A DNA stretch of 64,000 bases from Phocoena phocoena. Its lineage: Eukaryota; Chordata; Mammalia; Artiodactyla; Phocoenidae. Both the position numbers and the translations under genes were made by a program. The stretch is taken from contig NC_089235.1 in the NCBI RefSeq assembly GCF_963924675.1, positions 57,648,520-57,712,519 of the forward strand. The letters are read 5' to 3'. The notes beneath the pieces are model-generated. The model saw only the letters and a program-made list of their open reading frames with translations. It had not been told where the DNA came from and did not search any database. Shown piece after piece: positions 49,420 to 61,013 of the stretch (its first letter is position 1; each line of letters begins with the position of its first letter).

Positions 49420-50725
49420 TGCTCCAATAATGGCAAAGTAACTTCTATTCAACAAACCCTCTTGAAGATAAAAATTATGAACCCTGGATCAAATATACAA
49501 ATACAACTGTCATTGAAGAGTAAACAAAAGAGAACTGAAACTAAGCAGTATTTGACCCTTGAAAGAAGAAAATAATAAGAGAGATATAAGTTTATATGTC
49601 CTTTCAATGAAGGCAGTCTCGAGTCCATTCAAGGAAAGAATTTAAACAGAAATTTCAGTCTGTTTAGATTGAAGAGTGAGAATAGGAAGAAAAAAAAGAA
49701 CCACAGACTCTGAAATCTGCATGTAAACTTCATTCAAATCCTTGTTTGTCTCCTAACTTTGCCTTTGTAAGGGATATTTCATGAAACCCACTGAAATTTC
49801 AAGTAATCCATTGATAACAGCCAGAAAGCTGAACGTACTTAAAAGAGATTCAACTACTACTAACCAACCAGATTTCCCAACCTGAAGAACAGAGAAAAAA
49901 TAATAGTATTAAACACTAGTGATTTGTGAGACAATACAAAGCAGTCTAACAGTCCCAGAAGGAGAGAAGAACTAGAATGGGGCACAATGTTTTAGTAAGT
50001 AATTAAAAAAAAATTCCTGTATTTGATAAAAATTATAAAATTTCAGATCCAAGAATAGAAAGAAAACAAATAGGGACAGTTATACTGCTGATAACCAAAG
50101 ATAAATAGAAAATCAAGAACGCTGCCAGAGAAAATCATATATTATATATATATATATCAACAATAATACACATGTAACTAACTTCTCATTAAAAACAATT
50201 GAGGCCAGATACAATGGAATAACATCATAAAGCTCTGAAATTAAAAAGCAAACAGCAACAAAAAACCCTTTCAATCCCAAATTCTAAATAACTGAAAATG
50301 TACCTTAAAAATGAAAACAAAAATTTTAAGATCAATAAAAATGAAAGAATCTGTTATCAGCAAACTTGAACTTCAAAAAACATTAAAGTCATTCTGAGTA
50401 AAGGAAATAGACATCAGGAGGAAACACAGATCTACAGAAAAGGGAAAAACATCAAAAATGAAAAATATGTGAATAAATGTAAATATCATTATATTATTTT
50501 CTTAAATTTGTTCAGAATTTTCTCTAAAGCAAAACTTGTAACATTATAGCATGCAGTTTATTATGAATTTAATTAATATATAGAGGACAAAATAGCACAC
50601 AGGATGAATGTAAGTAGAATCAATCCAAATGTTCATCAGTAGATGGGTGGATAAAATATTATGGTATATACGTATAGAGGGATATTATTCAGCCTTAAGA
50701 AAGAAGGAAATTCATACACCGTAAA
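49420..50725 (+). mobile_element. old HAL1/L1 remnant
   Basis: Plus-strand text such as cagtcccagaaggagagaag, aaaaacaattgaggccagat, and caggaggaaacacagatcta resembles old L1/HAL1. The end (caatccaaatgttcatcagt, atattattcagccttaagaa) is L1 ORF2 3' text. There may be more than one element here. Confidence 0.6.
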
Positions 50726-51320
50726 AGCAGTAAGCATAGGAATACTGGAGCAGTTTTATTCTTTCATTTGTATGTTCCCTCTTGATTTATTTCTTGCTTT
50801 TCTCCCTTTCTAATCTCCATCCTTCTTGCCAGTTTTCTTCTTTCTTGAATAATTCAGAGCAAAGTTATTAGGTTTATGTATGGTATGAAGTTATGTGTCT
50901 ATGTTGAAGGTAGGGAGTAGGAGAGGCCAGTAACGCAGTATGGAATGTCAAAATTCTGCAGGGTAATGTTTTCCGCTGTACAGCAGTGGCAAATACTGAT
51001 CACATATAGGCTGAATAGGACATCCGTGTAGAGTGGTGGCAAAGTTCCACAATAGGTTTCTGATGCCAAGCAAAGTGAGGATGTTTTCCAAGTATTGTTA
51101 ATGGATCACAGCCATAACTTGACTTACTCTCCTCCACTGTTACCTAAAAGTAAGTAAATTCTTATATGAATGGGACACAGACAAGAGGAGCACATAACTC
51201 TTGTGGTTAGTGAGACACCAGAGACAATTTTTCAGAAGCTAGAGAACTACAGGGTTATGGCAAAGGGTAAAATAATAGCACCAAGACGGAGGGTTCTGAT
51301 AACAATTTCCCTAAATTTAC
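50726..51320. other. unassigned sequence
   Basis: Less AT-rich than its surroundings, but I recognise no gene or repeat. The short frame starting at 51170 runs into L1 sequence. Confidence 0.4.
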
Positions 51321-51704
51321 AGTTTTTCTTTTTTACATCTTTATTGGAGTATAATTGCTTTACAATGGTGTGTTAGTTTCTGCTTTATAACTAAGTGAAT
51401 CAGTTATACATATACATATGTTCCCATATCTGCTTCCCTCTTGCGTCTACCTCCCTCCCACCCTCCCTATCCCACCCCTCCAGGCAGTCACAAAGCACTG
51501 AGCTGATCTCCCTGTGCTATGCGGCTGCTTCCCACTAGCTATCTACCTTACGTTTGGTAGTGTATATATGTCCATGCTTCTCTCTCGCTTTGTCACAGCT
51601 TACGCTTCCCCCTCCCCATATCCTCAAGTCCATTCTCTAGTAGGTCTGTGTCTTTATTCCCGTCTTACCCCTAGGTTCTTCATGACAGTTTTTTTTTTCT
51701 TAGA

Positions 51705-53215
51705 TTCCATATATATGTGTTAGCATACGGTATTTGTCTTTCTCTTTCTGACTTACTTCACTCTGTATGACAGACTCTAGGTCTATCCACCTCACTACAA
51801 ATAACTCAATTTCGTTTCTTTTTATGGCTGAGTAATATTCCATTGTATATATGTGCCACATCTTTTTTTTTTTTTTTTTTTTTGTGGTATGCGGGCCTCT
51901 CACTGCTGTGGCCTCTCTGGTTGCGGAGCACAGGCTCCGGACGTGTAGGCTCAGAGGCCATGGCTCATGGGCCCAGCTGCTCTGCAGCATGTAGGATCTT
52001 CCCGGACTGGGGCACGAACCCGTGTCCCCTGCATCAACTCTCAACCACTGCACCACCAGGGAAGCCCCCACATCTTCTTTATCCATTCATCCGATGACAG
52101 ACACTTAGGTTGCTTCCATGTCCTGGCTATTGTAAACAGAGCTGCAGTGAACATTTTGGTACATGACTCTTTTTGAATTATGGTTTTCTCAGGGTATATG
52201 CCCAGTAGTGGGATTGCTGGGTCATATGGTAGTTCTATTTGTAGTTTTTTAAGGACCCTCCATACTGTTCTGCATAGTGGCTGTACCAATTTACATTCCC
52301 ACCAGCAGTGCAACAGTGTTCCCTTTTGTCCACACCCTCTCCAGCATTTATCATTTCTAGATTTTTTTGATGATGGCCATTCTGACCGGTGTGAGATGAT
52401 ATCTCATTGTAGTTTTGATTTGCATTTCTCTAATGATTTATGATGTTGAGCATTCTTTCATGTGTTTGTTGGCAAAGTGTATATCTTCTTTGGAGAAATG
52501 TCTATTTAGGTCTTCTGCCCATTTTTGGATAGGGTTGTTTGTTTTTTTGTTAATGAGCTGCATGAGCTGCTTGTAAATTTTGGAGATTAATCCTTTGTCA
52601 CTTGCTTCATTTGCAAATATTTTCTCCCATTTTGAGGGTTGTCTTTTGGTCTTGTTTATGGTTTCCTTTGCTGTGCAAAAACTTTTAAGTTTCATTAGGT
52701 CCCATTTGTTTATTTTTGCTTTTATTTCCATTTCTCTAGGAGGTGGGTCAAAAAGGATCTTGCTGTGATTTATGTCATAGAATGTTCTGTCTATGTTTTC
52801 CTCTAAGAGTTTGATAGTTTCTGGCCTTACATTTAGGTCTTTAATCCATTTTGAGCTTATTTTTGTGTATGGTGTTAGGGAGTGTTCTAATCTCATACTT
52901 TTACATGTACCTGTCCAGTTTTCCCAGCACCACTCATTGAAGAGGCTGTCCTTTCTCCACTGTACATTCCTGCCTCCTCTATCAAAGATAAGGTGACCAT
53001 ATGTGTGAGGGTTTATCTCTGGGCTTTCTATCCTATTCCATTGATCTATATTTCTGTTTTTGTGCCAGTACCATACTGTCTTGAGTACTGTAGCTTTGTA
53101 GTATAGTCTGAAGTCAGGGAGCCTGATTCCTCCAGCTCCGTTTTTCATCCTTAAGATTGCTTTGGCTATTTGGGGTCTTTTGTGTTTCCATACAAATTGT
53201 GAAACTTTTTGTTCT
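51705..53215 (-). pseudogene. L1 ORF2 C-terminal remnant
   Basis: ORF2 of L1 encodes endonuclease and reverse transcriptase; only the part C-terminal to the RT core remains. The open stretch 52438-53148 (236 residues, starting [20 protein letters not shown] and containing [16 protein letters not shown]) is the longest open frame of the window. It continues in another frame at 52041-52313 ([20 protein letters not shown]), then beyond the SINE at 51700-51840 (YSAIKRNEIE). It is non-functional because it lacks the endonuclease and RT core and has frame breaks. Confidence 0.93.
51865..52067 (-). mobile_element. short CHR-type SINE inside L1
   Basis: Minus-strand SINE with perfect 9-bp target duplication ccacatctt (51856-51864 and 52068-52076), cutting the L1 ORF2 end. 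About 10 bp normally present in other copies (the ggcaggcgga block seen at 23281) is missing near 52035. Confidence 0.95.
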
Positions 53216-53269
53216 AGTTCTGTGAAAAATGCCAGTGGTAGTTTGATAGGGATTGCGTTGAATCTGGTA

Positions 53270-54179
53270 TGTGTTTTTATCTAGGTCGTTTGTTCCCTTT
53301 AGGTTGCAGAATCATAGTTTGCATTTGCTTGTTACTCCTTTACTCTTGATTACTCACTCCATCACCGTCTTGCCTCTCCGTTTCATATTTATTATGCAAC
53401 TAGTTTCCACTTTGGATGACAAATGTTTTCTAGCTCCCTTTGTACTACCACCTCCAAAATTCAACGAAAGCTATCTCTAACACTACACCAGATAACAAAG
53501 AAACCAAGGGATTTGTATACTATTCCACAAACACAATGCATTTTATAAAATACCTGAAGAGATTTTATAGTCTTTCCACAACTAAGTTATTAGTTTCTTG
53601 AATCTCTAACATGTGAATATCACTCCCCTTCATACCTGTCAACTCTGAGGGCTATAATACAAACAGTGTACTACTGTTAATATCCTTTTAAAATAACCAC
53701 CTCAACGAACCATATATTTGAAAAATTTGGAGAGGATTCAAGTTGCTGAGCTAAAGGTATAAATAGTCTAAACTTGGTCTTTTATCCTATTATATCTTCA
53801 CCTCTCTAGTGTGTGTTGGCTACTTCATCCCATAGAGTTCAAATGCTTTGATTCTCCCATAAACAGAGTTTTAATGGTAACCTGTTAAGGAGACATAGGT
53901 ATTTCTAGAATTTGAAGATTTAATTTTGCCAAAGGATAATACTGATTTCAATATTAATCTTTCTATGTTTAATGAAATATGGATGTCTATTGTATAAGAC
54001 ACCACATCCAAAATAAAAGTATTATCAGCCCATGTAATAAAGTCCTGGCTTTATTTAAGGAAATGCTTAGACAATGAAGTCACAGTATGAAGTAATTAAT
54101 GGAGGCACTCACACACTAAAAGGTAAGGCATATGTGCAAACAAGAAGCATGTGAACCAGTGTAACAAAGACATGAGTAT
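53270..54179. other. unassigned sequence
   Basis: No recognised gene or repeat. Confidence 0.45.
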
Positions 54180-54191
54180 AAAATGACTGAG

Positions 54192-54401
54192 GGCTTCCCT
54201 GGTGGCGCAGTGGTTGAGAGTCCGCCTGCCGATGCAGGGGACACGGGTTCGTGCCCCAGTCTAGGAAGATCCCACATGCCGCGGAGCGGCTGGGCTCGTG
54301 AGCCATGGCTGCTGAGCCTGCGCGTCCAGAGCCTGTGCTCCGCAACGGGAGAGGCCACAACAATGAGAGGCCCGCGTACCGCAAAAAAAAAAAAAAAAAA
54401 A
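54192..54401 (+). mobile_element. short CHR-type SINE, well preserved
   Basis: Plus-strand copy with intact-looking Pol III promoter boxes: A-box-like tggcgcagtgg (54203-54213) and B-box-like ggttcgtgcc (54246-54255). A poly-A tail of over 20 follows. Perfect 12-bp target duplication aaaatgactgag at 54180-54191 and 54402-54413. This is the best preserved SINE of the window. Confidence 0.96.
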
Positions 54402-54413
54402 AAAATGACTGAG

Positions 54414-56723
54414 AAAATACCGAAAAGGACATCGACCAATTTAACCAGGAAAAACTGAAGAAGATTTCACAGAGTAGTAATATTTGAACTGGGTCTGGAA
54501 GCATTTGTGCATGTGCAAGAGTGAAAGGAATAAATTAGGTAGAACAGGAATAGTTGAAAAAACTGTGGCAAAGTTAGGAAAGATAGTTAAGCATTTATTA
54601 CACAAGATGCGTTAGGGAGAATCTATGGTGATGAGCTGGACATGGATCAGCAAGTATTAGCATTATATGACTTAGGGAGGAATTTTAACATCATCCATAA
54701 GCAATTAAAGAAACATTTAAAGTTTTGAAGCAATGAAGGAGCATAACTCGATTTGTAATATAGTATGTTCCCTCTTAGAGCAGAGAGGCAGGTGTACTAG
54801 TAAAGGAAAAATCTGTGACAATGATTAGCCAAGTAAAGCATCAACCTAATAGTTCAAGGATAGTATTATGATAATGCATAATAAGTTAATAGCTAAGTCA
54901 AATTTTAAATAATAAAAATTTCAAATAATTTAAAAGAGAGATTCAAATAGCATATCATTCCAGAAAAAACTGTAAGGTATGATGCAGTCTTTGAATATTT
55001 GCTTAATATACTAATTGGTTAAATAATAAAATGGACATGGACACAGAGCAATCATCAATTATAAGCAAATTTGGTACATGATTGTTCATTGTTGATATTA
55101 GATCAAAACGAAGAGTCTGTTTTAATGCAAATGACACAAAAATAAGAGAAAAAGGAAGGGAGAGTGGAGAAACACTGAGTTGAGATTTTTTGGAGATACT
55201 TTTAGTTAAGTTTCATAATCATGGGACCTTATTTATAAAAGGCAAGCTGAATTTTGCTTAACATCAGTAAAATCTAGCAGTACTTTTTTAGACATGGCCT
55301 ACATTAAGCACAGGTGTGTAGAACTTATAAAGGAATACTCAAAGAAAGAACGTTTATGTCAATATGTGAACTCTGCTTCCACCACACATAATCTGATATT
55401 GGTCAAATTACTGGTTTGTGCTTAATTTTGTCATGTTTAAAGTAGGTAAAATAATACTTCGCATGAGGTCATTGAAGAGAATAAAGATCATCACATGTAA
55501 AACTCCTGGCCAGCATGTCTAGCACAAAATAAGTATTCATTAGATAATATTTACAGTTCATGCTAGAAAAGACCTTGAAAAATTTCTCAGTGAGTTCATA
55601 TTCCTATTTCCTAAAACATAGCTAAATCGTAGTGGGAGGGTCAGTTTTTCTCTGCTGGAGGAATAAAAATAAATAATTATTTCACAAGTGTTTCATTGGG
55701 CCATGGTCTTCCTTAGATTCCAAATTACAACCTTCTCTATCACCAAACAAAGCTATTTCAATGACCACTCAATCACAACTCAGTTTCTTTAAAATGGGAA
55801 TTCCAACTTTAGTCTTTTTCTGTTTCTTAATCTCTTCTACTGTGTTATCTTGCACACATATACACCTCATTATTTCTACTATTCTTCAGAAATTCATTTC
55901 CCAGGATCATGGTCTTTGTTTGTGTGCCTTCTCCTTCTCTTTTAACAAGATTCTGTAAAGCTTTATAGTTGTATCTTATCCACACTTCCTTTCATACTTT
56001 CCTTCCCAATTGGCTCCAAAAGTATTTTTCTATGGCACAGAGACTATGTTTTGCTGTTTCTCAAAATTTGAAAATCTCCCTGTGAAATAAAAAGTTTTAG
56101 GTAGTCAAGAATATATTTACATATCTAAATGGAATTCCTAAAACTTAAACCCAGTTATTACTGGAGAAAGAAAGGTGATTATATCAAGTTCTTATGCTTC
56201 TTAGGAACTATCATTATTATTATTTGTAAATAATTGCTTTCCTTTGTTGAAGGCAACCACATAAAATGTCTATGTCAGTGTTTTTAACTCTAGCTAACTT
56301 GATGGCTCCACTAAAAAAACCAGATATACCATAATTCTAACTCTACTGTTCTAAAATTAAACTAAAAGATAATATAGCCTGGCAACATACATGATTTTTA
56401 AACAATGTCTACCATATATAATATAATGGAGAACAAAAGAAGTAATTTATAATTAAATTATATGAACCTTATAAATGCTCAGATATCACCGTGCTGGAAA
56501 ACAAAACTACATGACCACGTATTTGTATATACCTACATGTTATGAGAAGAAATATTAGAAGCAATTCCAGTTAAAACGATTGATATTAGAATGAGAACTG
56601 CTGTTTCAGTAAGTTAATAATGAACAAGACTTTCTTGTTTGTTTCTGTGTTTGGTAAGAAAAAGAGGAAAAATAGTTTCAATTTAAGTAGAAATAAACTG
56701 TTGCAGACAAGTTAAGGACTTTT
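54414..56723. other. unassigned AT-rich sequence with a MIR
   Basis: Apart from a MIR at about 55370-55550 I recognise nothing. The frame 55761-55958 has no family resemblance. Confidence 0.45.
55370..55550 (+). mobile_element. MIR
   Basis: Degenerate plus-strand MIR: tattggtcaaattactggtt, aagtaggtaaaataatactt, and agcacaaaataagtattcat. Confidence 0.65.
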
Positions 56724-56738
56724 AAAGTGGAGCAAGCA

Positions 56739-59037
56739 CATTGTTCTCAATGGTGAAAAACTGAAACGATTTCCTCTAAGATCAGGAACAAGACAAAGTT
56801 GCCCACTTTCACCACAATTATTCAACATAGTTTTGGGAGTTTTAGGCACGGCAATTAGAGAAGAAAAAGAAAAGGAATCCAAATCGGAAAAGAAGTAAAA
56901 CTGTCACTGTTTGCAGATGACATAGTACTGTACGTAGAGAATCCTAAAGATGCTACCAGAAAACTACTAGAGCTAATCAATGAATTTGATTAAGTAGCTG
57001 GATACGAAATTAATGCACAGAAATCTCTTGCATTCCTATACCATAACGATGAAAAATCTGAAAGAGAAATTAAGGAAACACTCCCATTTACCACTGCAAC
57101 AAAAAGAATAAAATACCTAGGAATAAACCTACCTAAGGAGACAAAAGACCTGTATGCAGAAAACTATAAGACACTGATGAAAGAAATTAAAGACAGTACA
57201 AACAGATGGAGAGATATACCATGTTCTTGCATTGGAAGAATCAACATTGTGAAAATGACTCTACTACCCAAACCAATCTACAGATTCAATGCAATCCCTA
57301 TCAAACTACCACTGGCATTTTTCACAGAACTAGAACAAAACATTTCACAATTTGTATGGAAACACAAAAGGCCCCGAATAGCCAAAGCAATCTTGAGAAA
57401 GAAAAACGGAGCTGGAGGAATCAGGTTCCCTGACTTCAGACTATATTACAAAGCTGCAGTAATCAAGACAGTATGGTACTGGCACAAAAACAGACATATA
57501 GATCAATGGAACAGGATAGAAAGCCCATAGATAAACCCACATACATATGATCACCTTATCTTTGACAAAGGAGGCAAGTATATACAATGGAGAAAAGACA
57601 GCCTTTTCAGTAAATGGTGCTGGGAAAAATGGACAGCTACATGTAAAAGAATGAAATTAGAACACTTCCTAACACTATACACAAAAATAAACTCAAAATG
57701 GATTAAAGACCTAAATATAAGGCCAGACACTTTAAAACTCTTAGAGGAAAAAATAGGCAGAACACTCTATGACATAAATCACAGCAAGATCCTTTTTTAC
57801 CCACCTCCTAGAGAAATAGAAATAAAAACAAAAATAAACAAATGGGACCTAATGAAGCTTAAAAGCTTTTGCACAGCAAATGAAACCATAAAAAAGATGA
57901 AAAGGCACCCTCAGAATGGGAGAAAATATTTGCAAACAAAGCAGCTGACAAAGGATTAATCTCCAAAATACACAAGCAGCTCATGCAGCTCAATATCAAA
58001 AAAGTAAACAACCCAGTCCAAAAATGGGCAGAAAACCGAAATAGACATTTCTCCAAAGAAGGTATACAGAGTGCCAACAAACACATGAAAGAATGCTCAA
58101 CATCACTAATCATTAGAGAAATGGAAATCAAAACTACAATGAGGTATCACCTCACACTGCTCAGAATGGCCGTCATCAAAAAATCTACAAATGATAAATG
58201 CTGGAGAGGCTGTGGAGAAAACGGAACCCTCTTCCACTGTTGGCGGGAATATAAATTGATACAGCCACTATGGAGAACAGTATGGAGTTTCCTTAGAAAA
58301 CTAAAAATAGAACTACCATATGACCCAGCAATCCTACTACTGGGCATATACCCTGAGAAAACCATAATTCAAAAAGAGACATGCACCACAATGTTCATTG
58401 CAGCACTCTTTACAATAGCCAGGACATGGAAACAACCTAAGTGTCCATCAACAGATGAATAGATAAAGATGTGGCACATATATACAGTGAAATATTCCTC
58501 AGCCATAAAAAGAAGTGAAATTGAGTTACTTGTAGTGAGGTGGATGGACCTAGAGTCTATCATACAGCATGAAGTAAGTCAGAAAGAGAAAAACAAATAC
58601 CATATGCTAACACATATATATATGGAATCTGAAAAAAAAAAAGCGTTCTAATGAACCTACGGGCAGGACAGTAATAAAGATACAGATGTAGAGAATGGAC
58701 TTGCGGACACAGGGAGGGGGAAGAGTAAGCTGAGACTAAGTGAGAGAGTGGCATTGACATATATATACTACCAAATGTAAAATAGATAGTGGGAAGCAGC
58801 CGCATAGCACAGGGAGATTAGCTCGGTGCTTTGTGACCACCTAGAGGGGTGGGATAGGGAGGGTGGGAGGGAGACGCAAGAGGGAGGGGATGTGGGGATA
58901 TATGTATATGTATAGCTAATTCACTTTGTTATACAGCAGCAACTAACACAACAATGTAAAGAATTATATCTTAATAAAGATGTTAAAAAAAAACTGTGTA
59001 CTACTTAACATACAAACACATAAAAAATTAAAAAAAT
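56739..59037 (+). mobile_element. 5'-truncated L1 with perfect target duplication
   Basis: About 2.3 kb, from within the RT-coding region of ORF2 to the 3' UTR and an A-rich tail. A perfect 15-bp target duplication, aaagtggagcaagca, lies at 56724-56738 and 59038-59052. The 3' UTR has the usual L1 landmarks in this genome (gcatagcacagggagattag, ggtgggagggagacgcaaga). Confidence 0.97.
56745..58640 (+). pseudogene. L1 ORF2 RT-to-C-terminus remnant
   Basis: The RT catalytic box Phe-Ala-Asp-Asp is intact at 56910-56921 in the frame [14 protein letters not shown]. An in-frame TAA follows at 56991-56993 and a TAG at the end of the 57177-57530 frame. Further pieces are 57651-57959 (HSKILFYPPPREIEIK) and 57983-58462 ([20 protein letters not shown]). 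Start, endonuclease domain and first RT motifs are missing through 5' truncation, so it is inactive despite the intact catalytic box. Confidence 0.94.
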
Positions 59038-59105
59038 AAAGTGGAGCAAGCAATAAACATCATGTTGTCTTAAATGACCTTACTGATAAAGGTAGCGTCT
59101 ACATA

Positions 59106-59987
59106 ATTTTTTAAACTTTTTATTTTATATTGGCGTATAATTGATTAACAGTGTGATAGTTTCAGGTGTACAGCAAAGTGTAGTTATACATTTTCCTATT
59201 TAGATTGTTATATAATATTGAGCAAGAGTTCCCTGTGCTATATAGCATGTCCTTGTTGTTTATCGATTTTAAATATAGCAGTGTGTACATGTCAATCCCA
59301 AACTTCCTAACAATCCCTTTCCCCCTGGTAACCATAAGTTCCTTCTCTAGGTCTGTGAGTCTGATTCTGTTTTGTAAATAAGTTCATTTGTATCATTTCT
59401 TTTTAGATTCTGCATATAAGTGATGTATATTTCTCTTTCTCTGTCTTAGTGAAGTGTCATACTTCACTCAGTATGACAATCTCTAGGTCCATCCCTGTTG
59501 CTGCAAATAGCATTATTTCATTCTTTTTAATGGCTGAGTAATATCCCCTTGTATATATGTACCACATCTTCTTTATCCATTCCTCTGTCGATGGACACTT
59601 AGGTTGCTTCCATGTCTTGGCTATTGTAAACAGTGCTGCAGTGAACACTGGGGTGCATGTATCCTTTCAAACCATGTTTTTCTCTAGATATATGCCCATA
59701 AGTGGGATTGCAGGGTCATATGGTAGCTCTGTTTTTAGTTTTTTTAAGGGACCTCCATACTGTTCTCCATAGTCGCTGTATCAATTTACATTCCCACCAA
59801 CAGTGCAAGAGGGTTCCCTTTTCTCCACACCCTCTCCAGCATTTATTGTTTGTAGATTTTTTTGATGACAGCCATTCTGACGGGTGTGAGGTTTTATCTC
59901 AATGTAGTTTTGATTTGCATTTCTCTAATAAGCGATGTTGAACATCTTTTCATGTGCTTCTTGGCCATCTATGTCTTCTTTGGAGAA
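59106..59987 (-). mobile_element. 5'-truncated L1, minus strand
   Basis: From the L1 3' UTR (ttggcgtataattgattaac, agttccctgtgctatatagc) into the ORF2 C-terminus. The frame 59457-59648 holds WIKKMWYIYTRGYYSAIKKN. Near-identical flanks agcgtctacat (59094-59104) and agcatctacgt (59988-59998) fit an aged target duplication. The 3' UTR differs from that of the 51325 and 56739 copies, so it is an older subfamily. Confidence 0.92.
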
Positions 59988-59998
59988 AGCATCTACGT

Positions 59999-60808
59999 TA
60001 TTCTGTATGTGATGGCATAACATGCAAGTGGTACAGAAAATAGATCTTCCGTATTGAGAATACAGCTGTAAGATATCTTGAGCTCCTTCCTGATGGTTAT
60101 GCCAATGTAACATGGAAATTTTTGTTAGAGTAGAGACAGTGTGGATGAGGCTATTGTAAAGAGACAATGAAGCATGCAGTTTTCTTAAGCCAGACAAGTA
60201 AAGTTCAAGCCCAAAAATTCCACTGCAAGATCTATGATATTGAACAAGTTAATTATTCTCACTGATGCTCTGTTCTTGAGTGACCAAATCATCCTGGTTT
60301 GCTTGAGATTTTACCTGTTTTAGCACTGAAAATCCCATGTAACAGGAAACCCTTCAGTCCCAGGCAAACAAGGAAGGAAAGTTGGTTACCCTAATTTCCC
60401 CGTTGGCAAAATAGAATATCCTAATAAAATTTTTATGAAGTTGAATCATAAATGAGAAAATATTTGAACATACCTTAACACACAGTTTGGCACATACAGA
60501 GTAAAGTTTACTAATTTCAATTTTAAATTTTGCTGCCTATTTGAATACCTCAACACCTAGCCTAACAATAAAATCAACAAAAGAACAACAATATCAAATG
60601 ATAATTGAGTATTCTTCTCTGTAGTAGAAACTCAGTTGAGGATTTGAATATTTCATTTTACTTTAATAATTTTCTTATTTTTTCCTATTATAAAAACAGA
60701 CTTAGTGATGTCAGTAATTGCCAAAGTTCACATGGTTAGAAAATGGAGAAATAAGGCACAAACCTTCAAATTGGTCTGACTCCCAATTCTTTGCTCTCAA
60801 GCAACCTG
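59999..60808. other. unassigned sequence with a MIR scrap
   Basis: Reverse MIR-like text lies near 60680-60800 (agttcacatggttagaaaat, ggtctgactcccaattcttt). Nothing else is recognised. Confidence 0.45.
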
Positions 60809-60823
60809 CTCAATGGCCTTTTT

Positions 60824-60998
60824 TTTTTACGGTACGCGGGCCTCTCACTGTTGTGGCCTCTGTGGAGCGCAGGCTCAGCGGCCATGGCTCACGGGCCCAG
60901 CCGCTCCGCGGCATGTGGGATCTTCCCGGACCGGGGCACGAACCCATGTACCCTGCATCGGCAGGCGGACTCTCAACCATTGCGCCACCAGGGAAGCC
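60824..60998 (-). mobile_element. short CHR-type SINE with internal deletion
   Basis: Minus-strand SINE with target duplication ctcaatggccttttt (60809-60823 and 60999-61013). Compared with the other short copies it lacks about 25 bp of the body after gttgtggcctct. The head and B-box region are well preserved. Confidence 0.95.
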
Positions 60999-61013
60999 CT
61001 CAATGGCCTTTTT

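Larger units (their letters stand above)
51325..53268 (-). mobile_element. 5'-truncated L1, split by a SINE
   Basis: From poly-T on the left through the L1 3' UTR and the ORF2 C-terminal half, ending abruptly at gggattgcgttgaatctg. This is about 1.74 kb of L1 without the nested SINE (51865-52067). Coding text is close to other young L1s of the window. I found no clear target duplication. Confidence 0.93.

Noticed and set aside
52438..53148. 236-residue open frame, the longest in the window, as a possible host gene
   Set aside because: It is the L1 ORF2 C-terminal region by sequence, inside a truncated L1.
54192..54401. tRNA gene
   Set aside because: The head is tRNA-derived with A- and B-box likeness, but it belongs to a SINE with target duplication and poly-A tail. 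No tRNA cloverleaf is evident.
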